The position numbers and the translations under genes are program-made. From NCBI GenBank assembly GCA_030424595.1, contig JAUHWG010000009.1, positions 186,001 through 250,000 on the forward strand: a stretch of 64,000 nucleotides of DNA, read 5' to 3'. This document shows positions 18,256 through 28,247 of the stretch, piece after piece (the stretch's first letter is position 1; the number at the start of each line of letters is the position of its first letter). A model generated the notes under the pieces. It was given only the letters and a program-made list of their open reading frames with translations. It was not told the origin of the DNA and ran no database searches. This DNA is from Polyangia bacterium (GTDB taxonomy: Bacteria; Myxococcota_A; Polyangia; Nannocystales; Nannocystaceae).

Positions 18256-19599
18256 ATGACCCCGCCCTCTGGATCCGCCCGCCGCCCGCGCAAACCGTCC
18301 TCCGATGCCTCGTCAGGCGATCATCGTAGCGGCCGAAGGCGTCCGGAGGTCCAGTCCAGAGGCGGTCCCGGGGGGCGCCGGGCGAAGGTGCGTGAGCACG
18401 GGGGGCCGGCGGTCCGCGGCGCCAACGTGAAGGTCGCGAACTCGGTCGCCCGCCTCCTCCAGGGCGGTCATCCTTGGGTCTTCCGCTCGGCGATCAAGCG
18501 CGAGCCCGACCTCCCGGAGGGGTCGGTGATCACCGTGCTCGACGAGGACGGCTACACCGTCGGCCAAGGGCTGGTCGAGACCGACGGGGCGATCGCCGTC
18601 CGGATGCTCTCGACCCTCGAGAATTTCTCCTGGGACGCGGATGAGATGCGCCGCCGCGTCAAGGCTGCGCTCGTCCGCCGCGAGGGGCTCAAGCTGCCGT
18701 CGACGCGGCGCCTGATCCACGCGGAGGCCGACGGTTTTCCCGGGATCGCCGTCGACCTGCTCGGCGACTTCCTCCTGATCTACAAGTACGCCCGGGTCGC
18801 CGAGAGCTACCTCGACGAGCTCCTGCCGATCCTCGAGGAGCTGCTTATGCCCGCGGGGGGCGGCATCTATCTCCAGGACCGGGTCCGCCCGGTGACCGCC
18901 GATGAGCGGCGCCCGCCGGCGTTTCACATGGCCGGAAAGGCCGCGCCGCCCGATCTCCAGGTCGAGGAGGACGGCCTCCGATTTCACGTCGACGTGACCG
19001 CGCCGGTCTCTCCGGGGCTCTTCTTCGACCTCCGCGAGGGTCGTCGGCTCGCCGAGAGCTGGAGCGAGGGCCGCTCGGTGCTCAACCTCTTCTCGTTTAC
19101 CGGAGCCTTCGCGCTCCGGGCTCTCCGCGGCGGAGCCCGCTCGGTCACCAACGTCGACGCCGCGGCCCGCTCGCACGCCCGCTGCCGGCAGAACCTCGCG
19201 GCCTCTGGCTACGAGCCCGAGGCCTGCGAGGCGATCAACGGCGATGTGTTCAAGCACCTCGAGCGCTTCCGTCAGCGCGACCGGGTCTTCGACCTGGTGA
19301 TCGTCGACCCGCCGCCCTTCTCCAACGTCAAGGGCTCGGTCTTCTCAGCCCTCCGGGACTACGGCGATCTGATCCAGGCGATCGCCCCGGTGGTCGCCCC
19401 GGGCGGCCTGGTGCTCGCCGTCTGCAACGCCGTCCGCCTGAGCGAAGAGGATTTCCTCCTGGCGCTGGGTCAGGGCGCGGCCGCGGCCGGTCGCAAGGCC
19501 TGCCTCCTCGGCGAGTGCGGGCTACCCGCGGACTTCCCGGTCCTGCCGGCGTTCATCGAGGGGCGCTACCTCAAGGTCAAGCTGCTGCAGATGACCTAG
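18256..19599 (+). CDS. Class I rRNA methyltransferase, RlmI-like
   Basis: A 447-residue protein. The first 55-60 residues are a low-complexity basic extension. A PUA-like domain (about 60-130) carries NVKVANSVARLLQGGHPWVF. The C-terminal Rossmann methyltransferase has the SAM motif VLNLFSFTGAF (about 275) and catalytic motif IVDPPPF (about 350). This domain order is that of RlmI-type 23S rRNA m5C methyltransferases (C1962 in E. coli); exact target specificity is inference. The start at 18256 was chosen because the ATG at 18241 lies inside the -10 box. Confidence 0.85.
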   Translation: MTPPSGSARRPRKPSSDASSGDHRSGRRRPEVQSRGGPGGRRAKVREHGGPAVRGANVKVANSVARLLQGGHPWVFRSAIKREPDLPEGSVITVLDEDGYTVGQGLVETDGAIAVRMLSTLENFSWDADEMRRRVKAALVRREGLKLPSTRRLIHAEADGFPGIAVDLLGDFLLIYKYARVAESYLDELLPILEELLMPAGGGIYLQDRVRPVTADERRPPAFHMAGKAAPPDLQVEEDGLRFHVDVTAPVSPGLFFDLREGRRLAESWSEGRSVLNLFSFTGAFALRALRGGARSVTNVDAAARSHARCRQNLAASGYEPEACEAINGDVFKHLERFRQRDRVFDLVIVDPPPFSNVKGSVFSALRDYGDLIQAIAPVVAPGGLVLAVCNAVRLSEEDFLLALGQGAAAAGRKACLLGECGLPADFPVLPAFIEGRYLKVKLLQMT

Positions 19600-19914
19600 G
19601 AGCCCGCGGCAGAGCCCGCGCTCCCGCGTGAGCCTCACCGCCAGGACCCGCGTTCGGGCGCAGGGCAGGACAACCCCGGACCGGCGACGCGGGCCCACGG
19701 CGGCGCGAGAGCGCTACGGACCGCAAGGGCGTCCCACGGCGCCGCCGCTGGCCCCGAGCCTGCGCTTCGGCCCGTCGGGGTCTGCGGCGCGAGCCCCTGG
19801 GTGTGGCCAGTCCTCCTGTCGCCAAGGCGGCGGGCGAGGGCGGTCGCCCGCTCACGAGCGGAGGGCCGCGGAGGTCGCTGCGGGGCTCGAGAATTCGACT
19901 ATCCTCGCGGCGCC
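19600..19914. other. Intergenic region upstream of alaS
   Basis: 315 bp. Apart from the alaS -10 box near its right end I see no gene, hairpin or repeat. The open frames crossing it have no plausible products. Confidence 0.5.
19900..19905 (+). promoter_or_regulatory. Candidate -10 box of alaS
   Basis: TATCCT, 9 nt before the alaS ATG at 19915; a leaderless or 1-3-nt leader message is implied. Confidence 0.4.
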
Positions 19915-22611
19915 ATGTCGCCGCTAAGCGCCCACGGGATTCGTCGCCGCTTCCTCAAGTTCTTCGCCGATCGTCAGCACGAGCTGGTCTCGTCGTCGCC
20001 GCTGGTGCCGGCGAATGATCCGACGCTGCTCTTCACCAACGCGGGGATGGTCCAGTTCAAGGACGTCTTCGTCGGCCGTGATCCCCGCCCGTACACCCGG
20101 GCGACCAGCGTCCAGCGCTGCCTCCGGGCCGGCGGCAAGCACAACGATCTCGACAACGTCGGCTTCACGCCGCGGCATCACACCTTCTTCGAGATGCTCG
20201 GCAACTTCTCCTTCGGCGACTACTTCAAGGAGGACGCGATCCGCTGGGCGTGGGAGCTGCTCACCGAGGGCTTCGGCATCCCCGCGGAGCGGCTCGTCGT
20301 CTCGGTCTTCGACGGCAACGGCGAGAACGCGCCCTTCGACCGCGAGGCCTACGACCTCTGGGCCGAGATCCTCCCGCGCGATCGGATCTACGCGTTCGAC
20401 GCGAAGGAGAATTTTTGGCAGATGGGGGACACCGGCCCCTGCGGTCCCTGCACCGAGATCCACATCTTCCACGGGGACAAGGCGCCGGGCGACGCGGTCC
20501 GCGAGGGCCGCTTTGGGCCGGCCTACGAGGACACCCGCTACACCGAGCTGTGGAACCTGGTCTTCATGCAGTTCGAGAAGCAGGCCGACGGATCGCTGAT
20601 CTCGTTGCCGCGGCCGAGCGTCGACACCGGCGCCGGCCTCGAGCGGCTCGCCGCCGTCGTCGAGGGGGTCAGCACGAACTACGGGACCAGCCTCCTGGCG
20701 CCGCTCGTCGCCACGGCGAAGAGCCTCGCCGGAGCCGACCCGACCCGTGACCTCGGCGCCGGCGAGTGCCCCTTCCAGGTGATCGCCGACCACGCCCGGG
20801 CGACGACCTTCCTCATCGCCGACGGCGTATTCCCCGACAGGGCCGGCCGCTCCTACGTGCTCCGGAGGATCATGCGACGCGCGATCCGCTACGGCACCTC
20901 GGTGGGCCTGGATCGCGCCTTCTTCCACGAGGTCTGCGCCAAGGTCGTCGAAGACTTCGGCGAGGACTATCCCGAGATCCGCGAGCGCTCGGCGACGATC
21001 GACGAGGTCGTCCGCACCGAGGAGGAGGCCTTTCGCCGGACCCTCGGTCGCGGGATCCGTCGCCTCGAGGGGGCGCTCGGAGACCTCGACGAGGACGTCG
21101 TCGTCTTCCCGCCCGCCGTCGCGGCTGACCTTTACGACACCTATGGCTTCCCGATCGACCTCACCGGCGTGATCTGTCGCGAGAAGGGGTTGAGCCTCGA
21201 CGAGGACGCGGTCGACGTCGAGGTCCGTCGACGTCAGCTCTCGGGAGGAGGCGCGGGGCTCGGCGCGGCGACCGGGATCGACGACGTCTACTTCGCGCTC
21301 CAGGGCGCCCACGCCGGGGGCTCGAGCTTCGTCGGCTACAGCGCTGAGTCCGTCGATGACGCCAAGGTGCTCGCCCTGTTGGTCGGCGGCGAGCAGGTCG
21401 CCGAGGCCAGCGAGGGGGACGAGGTCGAGCTCATCCTCGATCGCACGCCCTTCTACGCGGAGAGCGGCGGACAGGTCGGCGACGCCGGTCGCCTGGTCCG
21501 GGTCGTCGACGACAAGGTCGAGCTCGAGGTCGAGCTCGTCGACACGCAGCGCCCCGCCGGCGAGCTGCACGTCCACCGGGGCGTCGTCCGCCAGGGGACG
21601 CTGCGGGTCGGCGATGTGTGCCTGGCCGAGATCGACCGCGAGCGCCGCGACGCGATCCGGCGCAACCACTCCGCGACCCACCTCCTCCACCTCGCGCTCT
21701 CTCAGGTGCTCGGCCCCCATGTGGTCCAGAAGGGATCGCTGGTCTCGGCCGATCGTCTGCGCTTCGACTTCGCCCACGGCAAGCCCCTGACCGGGGAGCA
21801 GAGGGTCGAGATCGAGCGTCGGGTCAACGCCGCGGTGCTCGGCAATCGCGCCACCTCCACCCGCGAGATGGGCCTCGACGCCGCCAAGGAGGCGGGCGCG
21901 ATCGGCCTCTTCGGCGAGAAGTACGGGGAGACGGTCCGCGTGGTCGCGATCGGCCCCGAGAGCGTCGAGCTGTGCGGCGGCACCCATGTCGCCCGGGCCG
22001 GAGACATCGGCCTCTTCACGATCGTCAGCGAGGGCGGAATCGCCCAGGGGGTCCGCCGGATCGAGGCCGTCACCGGGATGGGGGCGCTCGCCCAGGTCCA
22101 GCGGGTCAACGACATCCTGAGCGAGGCGGTCAGCGAGCTCCACGCCGGATCTCAGGCGGAGGTCGGCGAGCGAATTCGTCGCCTCTATGCGGACCTCAAG
22201 GGTCGCGACCGGAAGATCGCGGACCTGCAGCAGAAGCTGACGACCGGCGGCCGGGCGGAGGACACCATCGTCGAGGTCGACGGGATCAAGCTCCTCGCCA
22301 AGAAGGTCGAGGTCGCGGATCCAAAGGCGCTACGGGGCGCTGCGGACACGCTCCGCGATCGCCTGGGGAGCGGCGTCGTCGTCCTCGGTGCGGCGAGCGG
22401 GGCCAAGGCGATGCTCCTCGTCGCGGTCACCAAGGACCTCGCCGGGACGCGGGTTCACGCCGGCAAGCTGGTCAGCGCGCTCGCCGTGCACCTCGACGGG
22501 AGGGGCGGCGGACGTCCCGATCTCGCCCAGGCTGGCGGCGCCAAAGTGGAGGGGCTGCCGGCGGCGATCCGGGGGGCCGAGGCGGCGCTTCGCGGCCAGG
22601 TTGGGGCCTAG
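19915..22611 (+). CDS. alaS: Alanine-tRNA ligase
   Basis: An 898-residue class II synthetase that charges tRNA-Ala. The N-terminal catalytic domain carries NDPTLLFTNAGMVQFKDVF (about 31-49) and the RPSVDTGAGLERL motif (about 240-252). The editing domain has the HxxxH zinc site (His585, His589) and CGGTH (Cys687-His691), followed by a C-terminal DHHA1-type domain. The full set indicates active editing. The start agrees with the conserved N-terminus; 38 upstream in-frame residues were discarded. Confidence 0.98.
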   Translation: MSPLSAHGIRRRFLKFFADRQHELVSSSPLVPANDPTLLFTNAGMVQFKDVFVGRDPRPYTRATSVQRCLRAGGKHNDLDNVGFTPRHHTFFEMLGNFSFGDYFKEDAIRWAWELLTEGFGIPAERLVVSVFDGNGENAPFDREAYDLWAEILPRDRIYAFDAKENFWQMGDTGPCGPCTEIHIFHGDKAPGDAVREGRFGPAYEDTRYTELWNLVFMQFEKQADGSLISLPRPSVDTGAGLERLAAVVEGVSTNYGTSLLAPLVATAKSLAGADPTRDLGAGECPFQVIADHARATTFLIADGVFPDRAGRSYVLRRIMRRAIRYGTSVGLDRAFFHEVCAKVVEDFGEDYPEIRERSATIDEVVRTEEEAFRRTLGRGIRRLEGALGDLDEDVVVFPPAVAADLYDTYGFPIDLTGVICREKGLSLDEDAVDVEVRRRQLSGGGAGLGAATGIDDVYFALQGAHAGGSSFVGYSAESVDDAKVLALLVGGEQVAEASEGDEVELILDRTPFYAESGGQVGDAGRLVRVVDDKVELEVELVDTQRPAGELHVHRGVVRQGTLRVGDVCLAEIDRERRDAIRRNHSATHLLHLALSQVLGPHVVQKGSLVSADRLRFDFAHGKPLTGEQRVEIERRVNAAVLGNRATSTREMGLDAAKEAGAIGLFGEKYGETVRVVAIGPESVELCGGTHVARAGDIGLFTIVSEGGIAQGVRRIEAVTGMGALAQVQRVNDILSEAVSELHAGSQAEVGERIRRLYADLKGRDRKIADLQQKLTTGGRAEDTIVEVDGIKLLAKKVEVADPKALRGAADTLRDRLGSGVVVLGAASGAKAMLLVAVTKDLAGTRVHAGKLVSALAVHLDGRGGGRPDLAQAGGAKVEGLPAAIRGAEAALRGQVGA

Positions 22612-22676
22612 AAGAGACGAACCAAAGAGGGCGCTTGTTTGCCCTCTACGCCGCCCAGGGGCCTCTTCGACCGTGC

Positions 22677-22682
22677 TAGAGT
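22677..22682 (+). promoter_or_regulatory. Candidate extended -10 box of the acidic repeat protein gene
   Basis: TGC-TAGAGT, 9 nt before the ATG at 22692; a GGCGGAG Shine-Dalgarno-like sequence lies between them. Confidence 0.35.
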
Positions 22683-22691
22683 TGGCGGAGC

Positions 22692-24818
<2,127 letters not shown>

Positions 24819-24892
24819 GCGATCCTGCACCCGTGCCTGTGGTGCGGGGGTCGCCGGGTCCGTGTCAGCGTCCCGATCCCTTGATGTGGGTT

Positions 24893-24920
24893 GAGGCGCC
24901 CGGGTTGCACCGAGCGCCTC
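24893..24920. terminator. Inverted repeat at a convergent junction
   Basis: GAGGCGC (24893-24899) with GCGCCTC (24914-24920), 14-nt loop, between the acidic protein (stop 24818) and glutamate-cysteine ligase (stop 24945). No T-run. Confidence 0.4.
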
Positions 24921-24944
24921 ACCCGTGGCCCGCAGCGGGGGCCG

Positions 24945-26384
24945 CTAGGCGTCGGGCTCGGTGTCGCCGGGGCGGGCGGCGGGCCCCGCGAAGTGGAACG
25001 CCTGGACGAAGGCGCAGCGCGCCGCCTTGTCACGGCCGAGGCGTTCGCCGACGAATTCACGGGCTAGGTCCGCTGGGGTCTTGCCGGCCTCCACGAGGTT
25101 CTGGAGCCGGTCGAGGAAGCGCGACTCCCCGCGTCCTTGGCTGTCGCGGACGTCGAGGCGGTCGAGGCCTGCGCGGGCGATCGCCATCAGGCGGCGGGCG
25201 AGGCCCAGGACCTCGGGGGAGCGGAGCGCGTCGCGGCGACAGGTCTCCCAGAGGTCGTTGAGGCCGGCCAGGTCCAGATCGGCGACCAGCTCCCAGGCGG
25301 CCGCCCCAGCGTCGTCGTCGTAGAGGATCCCCTTCCAGAGCGCAGGGAGGGCGCAGACGAAGGCAGAGCCGACCGAGTCGCCGCCGCGGACCTCGATGTA
25401 GGGCTTGAGCCGAACCTCGGGGAAGAGGGTGCTGAGGTGGGTCTGCCAGTCGGCGAAGGTCGCCCGGTGGTGGACGCCGTCCGGGTCGGTGAAGCCGTCG
25501 CGCATGAAGTCGGCGAAGGGCCGATGATCGTGGTGGAGCGTGCCCCCCCGAGCGACGAAGAACATCGGCACCGCGAGGGCGTAGTCGACGTAGCGCTCGT
25601 AGGAGAAGGTCGCCGGGTCCTCGAGGGCGAAGGGGAGGAGGCCGCAGCGGTCGGGGTCGACGTCGGACCAGACCCGGCTCCGGAGCGAGGCGTAGCCGCG
25701 ATCCTCGCCCTCCATGAAGGGGGAGTTGGCGAAGATCGCGGTGACGACCCCGGAGATGGCCATGGCCAGGCGCAGCCGCTCGCCGCACTGACGCTCGGAG
25801 GCGTAGTCGTAGTTCGCCTGGACCGTGCAGGTCCGCTGCATCATGTCGAGGGCCATCGACCCGCGGGTCGGGAGGTACTCCCGCATCACCGCGTAGCGCG
25901 GCTTGGGCATCCAGTTGATCTCGTCGCGGCGGGCGAAGGGGTGGAAGCCGGTCGCGAGCCAGGCGATGTCCAGGCGGCGGGCGATCGCGTCGAGCTCGCG
26001 GAAGTGGGTCGTGAACTCGGCGCAGGTCTCGTGGATGTTCGCCAAGGGCTTGCCGCTCAGCTCGAATTGCCCGCCGGGCTCGAGCGTGAGGGAGGCGCCG
26101 TCACGCTCGAGGGCGATCACCTCGCCGGCGATGCCCCGGGCGGCCGCAGGCGTCCAGCCGTAGTCCTCCTGAAAGGCGGCCAGGGTCGGGGCGATGTGAT
26201 CGGTGAAGTTGATCGGCGTCGCCAGGCGGTCAGGCCCGCCGAGCCACAGGCCGAATTTCTCCTGTTCGGTGCCTACGAGGTGGTCGCCCGGGTCGGGCTT
26301 CTCCGAGTCGGCGTGCCACTCGATGAGGCGGGGACGATCAAGAGGGGAGGCGTCAGGGCCTGTTGCAGCGTATTCCCGGCTCAC
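24945..26384 (-). CDS. gshA: Glutamate-cysteine ligase, plant/alphaproteobacterial type (GCS2 family)
   Basis: A 479-residue enzyme making gamma-glutamylcysteine, the first step of glutathione synthesis. Visible family motifs are GTEQEKFGLW (about 39), LTLEPGGQFELSG (about 100), the NWMPKPRYAVMREYLP region (about 158) and MQRTCTVQANYDY (about 182-194). This is the GCS2/plant-like type rather than E. coli GshA. The start chosen is the GTG at 26384, preceded by GGAG at good spacing; a TTG at 26441 would add 19 residues. No gshB is in the window, so whether the product becomes glutathione here is unknown. Confidence 0.93.
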   Translation of the reverse strand: MSREYAATGPDASPLDRPRLIEWHADSEKPDPGDHLVGTEQEKFGLWLGGPDRLATPINFTDHIAPTLAAFQEDYGWTPAAARGIAGEVIALERDGASLTLEPGGQFELSGKPLANIHETCAEFTTHFRELDAIARRLDIAWLATGFHPFARRDEINWMPKPRYAVMREYLPTRGSMALDMMQRTCTVQANYDYASERQCGERLRLAMAISGVVTAIFANSPFMEGEDRGYASLRSRVWSDVDPDRCGLLPFALEDPATFSYERYVDYALAVPMFFVARGGTLHHDHRPFADFMRDGFTDPDGVHHRATFADWQTHLSTLFPEVRLKPYIEVRGGDSVGSAFVCALPALWKGILYDDDAGAAAWELVADLDLAGLNDLWETCRRDALRSPEVLGLARRLMAIARAGLDRLDVRDSQGRGESRFLDRLQNLVEAGKTPADLAREFVGERLGRDKAARCAFVQAFHFAGPAARPGDTEPDA

Positions 26385-26454
26385 GTGAGGAGGCTCCAAG
26401 TTTTCTGAGGTCGGCGAAGTATGGGGGGAGGTCCGAGACAATGCTAGCCCTCGC

Positions 26455-26484
26455 TTGACCGGGTGGTCACGGCATTGCTAGCCT
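26455..26484 (+). promoter_or_regulatory. Sigma70-type promoter of the bactofilin cluster
   Basis: TTGACC (26455-26460), an 18-nt spacer and TGC-TAGCCT (-10 at 26479-26484). The predicted start near 26491 gives a leader of about 27 nt to the ATG at 26518. Confidence 0.6.
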
Positions 26485-26517
26485 GCGGCGGCGTTTTCGG
26501 CTAAACGCAGACAATCC

Positions 26518-26889
26518 ATGGTTGCATCCGGCATCAGCTCATCGCCGTGTCTCATCGGCCCCAACATGACCGTCCGCGGCGCCCTCGTCGGCGATGAGGA
26601 TCTCGTCGTCGAGGGACGCGTCGAGGGAACCATCCAGATCGCTGGCCATCTCGTCGTCGCCGAAGCCGGCGTCGTCGAGTCCGACGTCGAGGCTGACAGC
26701 GCCGACGTCCACGGTCAGGTGATCGGCGACGTCGCGGCGGCGCAAACGATCACGCTTCACCCCGGCGCTCGCGTCTCCGGGAACCTCCGAGCGCCACGGA
26801 TCGTCATCGACGACGGCGCTCATTTTCAGGGCGGGGTCGACATGGACGTCGAGCTGCCCGAAGGCCTGGCGCGCGCGCGCTCCCGCTAG
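26518..26889 (+). CDS. Bactofilin 1
   Basis: A 123-residue bactofilin. The DUF583 core (about 12-112) shows the regular beta-helix spacing of hydrophobic residues and glycines (VRGALVGDEDLVVEGRVEGTIQ). Bactofilins polymerise without nucleotide into filaments used as cytoskeletal scaffolds in the cytoplasm. Terminal tails are short. It is the first of three tandem paralogues; the next starts 24 nt after its stop. Confidence 0.93.
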   Translation: MVASGISSSPCLIGPNMTVRGALVGDEDLVVEGRVEGTIQIAGHLVVAEAGVVESDVEADSADVHGQVIGDVAAAQTITLHPGARVSGNLRAPRIVIDDGAHFQGGVDMDVELPEGLARARSR

Positions 26890-26913
26890 GTCGGGGCGCG
26901 ACGAGGAGAGAAC

Positions 26914-27228
26914 ATGGCGAGCACCGTTATCGGCAGCACGATCGTCATCGAGGGCGAGATCTCGGGCGAAGATTCCCTGGTCATCCACGGCACGGTCCGC
27001 GGGCAGATCGATCTGCGTGAGCGGATCGAGGTCGCGACCGACGGGGTCGTCGAGGGGACCATCGTCGCCCCGGTGGTCACCGTCTACGGCACTGTCGCCG
27101 GCGACATCACGGCCGACGAGCGCGCAGAGCTGCGCGCCGAGTGCCAGGTGGTCGGCGATGTCCGAGCGCCGCGTATCTTGATCGCCGACGGGGCCGCCTT
27201 CAAGGGCCGCGTCGACATGGGGGGCTAG
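26914..27228 (+). CDS. Bactofilin 2
   Basis: A 104-residue bactofilin, almost nothing but the DUF583 beta-helix core (TIVIEGEISGEDSLVIHGTV). It is the shortest of the three, lacking tails, so it may serve as the core polymer subunit. It sits 24 nt after bactofilin 1 and 5 nt before bactofilin 3, implying one transcript. Confidence 0.93.
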   Translation: MASTVIGSTIVIEGEISGEDSLVIHGTVRGQIDLRERIEVATDGVVEGTIVAPVVTVYGTVAGDITADERAELRAECQVVGDVRAPRILIADGAAFKGRVDMGG

Positions 27229-27233
27229 CGGGG

Positions 27234-28031
27234 ATGGCTACCAGCAGGCAACAGACCAACAAGCTCTCAGGTGACTCGAACGCGACCCTGATAGGCGAGG
27301 AGATCCAGGTCGTCGGTCGGATCGAGGGCCGCGAGGAGCTCAAGGTCCAGGGCTATGTCGAGGGGAGCATCCACCTCACGGAGACGCTCATCGTCGACAA
27401 GGGCGGGGTCGTCGTCGCTGAGGTTCGCGCGCTCGACGTCGTGGTCTACGGCATCGTCGTCGGTGACGTGGTCGCCGACCGTCGGATCGTGCTCCACCCA
27501 GGCGCCCGCGTGGTCGGGGATCTCAAGGCGCCGCGGGTGACGATCGCCGGTGGAGCGGCCTTCCGCGGCCAGGTGAGCATGGGCTCGACCACCGACGACG
27601 GGCAGCACGAGGACAGCAGCGGCCATCGCTCGGGCTCCGGTCGTTGGCGCGGCTCGTCGTCCTCCAGCAGGGGCGGTGGATCCCGCGGGATCGGCGGCGG
27701 GCGTGCGCGGGCCAGCCGGGGCGTCGCCCCGAAGCCGGTCGGGCTCTCACGGGCCAGCCGTGTGCACGAGGTCGAGGAGCCCGGGCCGCGTCAGCCCCCG
27801 CTGCGCAAGCGGATCGGCCGTGAAGTCGGACGCGAGATCGGGCGTGAACGTGAGGTCGTCGAGCGCGAGGCCGCGCCGGAGCAGGTGCCCCTGGAGCCCT
27901 TCGAGTCCGACGAGGTCGAGGGCGACCTTATCGACGTCGACGACGGGATGATCACCGACGGCGGCAAGAAGAAGCGGGCCGCACGCCCTCGGGTTCCCGC
28001 TCGCGGCAAGCACAGCGTCGATCACGCCTAG
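27234..28031 (+). CDS. Bactofilin 3 with long C-terminal extension
   Basis: A 265-residue protein starting at the ATG 5 nt after bactofilin 2; upstream in-frame sequence overlaps the previous gene and was discarded. Residues about 15-115 form the DUF583 core. The extension of about 150 residues is first Ser/Gly/Arg-rich (about 120-165), then carries alternating Arg/Glu segments (GREVGREIGREREVVEREA), an acidic stretch, and a basic KKKRAARPRVPARGK end. Such a tail could bind a partner, nucleic acid or membrane; that is inference. Myxococcus xanthus has a comparable set of bactofilins (BacN, BacO, BacP and BacM). Confidence 0.92.
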   Translation: MATSRQQTNKLSGDSNATLIGEEIQVVGRIEGREELKVQGYVEGSIHLTETLIVDKGGVVVAEVRALDVVVYGIVVGDVVADRRIVLHPGARVVGDLKAPRVTIAGGAAFRGQVSMGSTTDDGQHEDSSGHRSGSGRWRGSSSSSRGGGSRGIGGGRARASRGVAPKPVGLSRASRVHEVEEPGPRQPPLRKRIGREVGREIGREREVVEREAAPEQVPLEPFESDEVEGDLIDVDDGMITDGGKKKRAARPRVPARGKHSVDHA

Positions 28032-28062
28032 GCGGGCCGACAGGACCTGCGGAGAGCCCCAC

Positions 28063-28080
28063 GAGCGCGCCTTCGCGCTC
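28063..28080 (+). terminator. Hairpin after the bactofilin cluster
   Basis: GAGCGCG (28063-28069), CCTT loop, CGCGCTC (28074-28080), 31 nt after the stop at 28031. No T-run. Confidence 0.45.
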
Positions 28081-28247
28081 TCAACGCTCCAATTGCGGCG
28101 AATGCGCGGCGAATCCGCCGGAAGCTTGCCGGAAAGAGCAAAGGCCGGCAGGCTATGTCTTCTCTCGCTGAGGGGACACGGCGCCCTGGGTCCAATTCCC
28201 GGCTGCGCTGATATCATCGCCCGTCCCCAGCCACGGAGGTTTTGTAG

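Noticed and set aside
19924..22143. 739-residue minus-strand frame opposite alaS
   Set aside because: The same antisense phase effect; no signature of a real protein.
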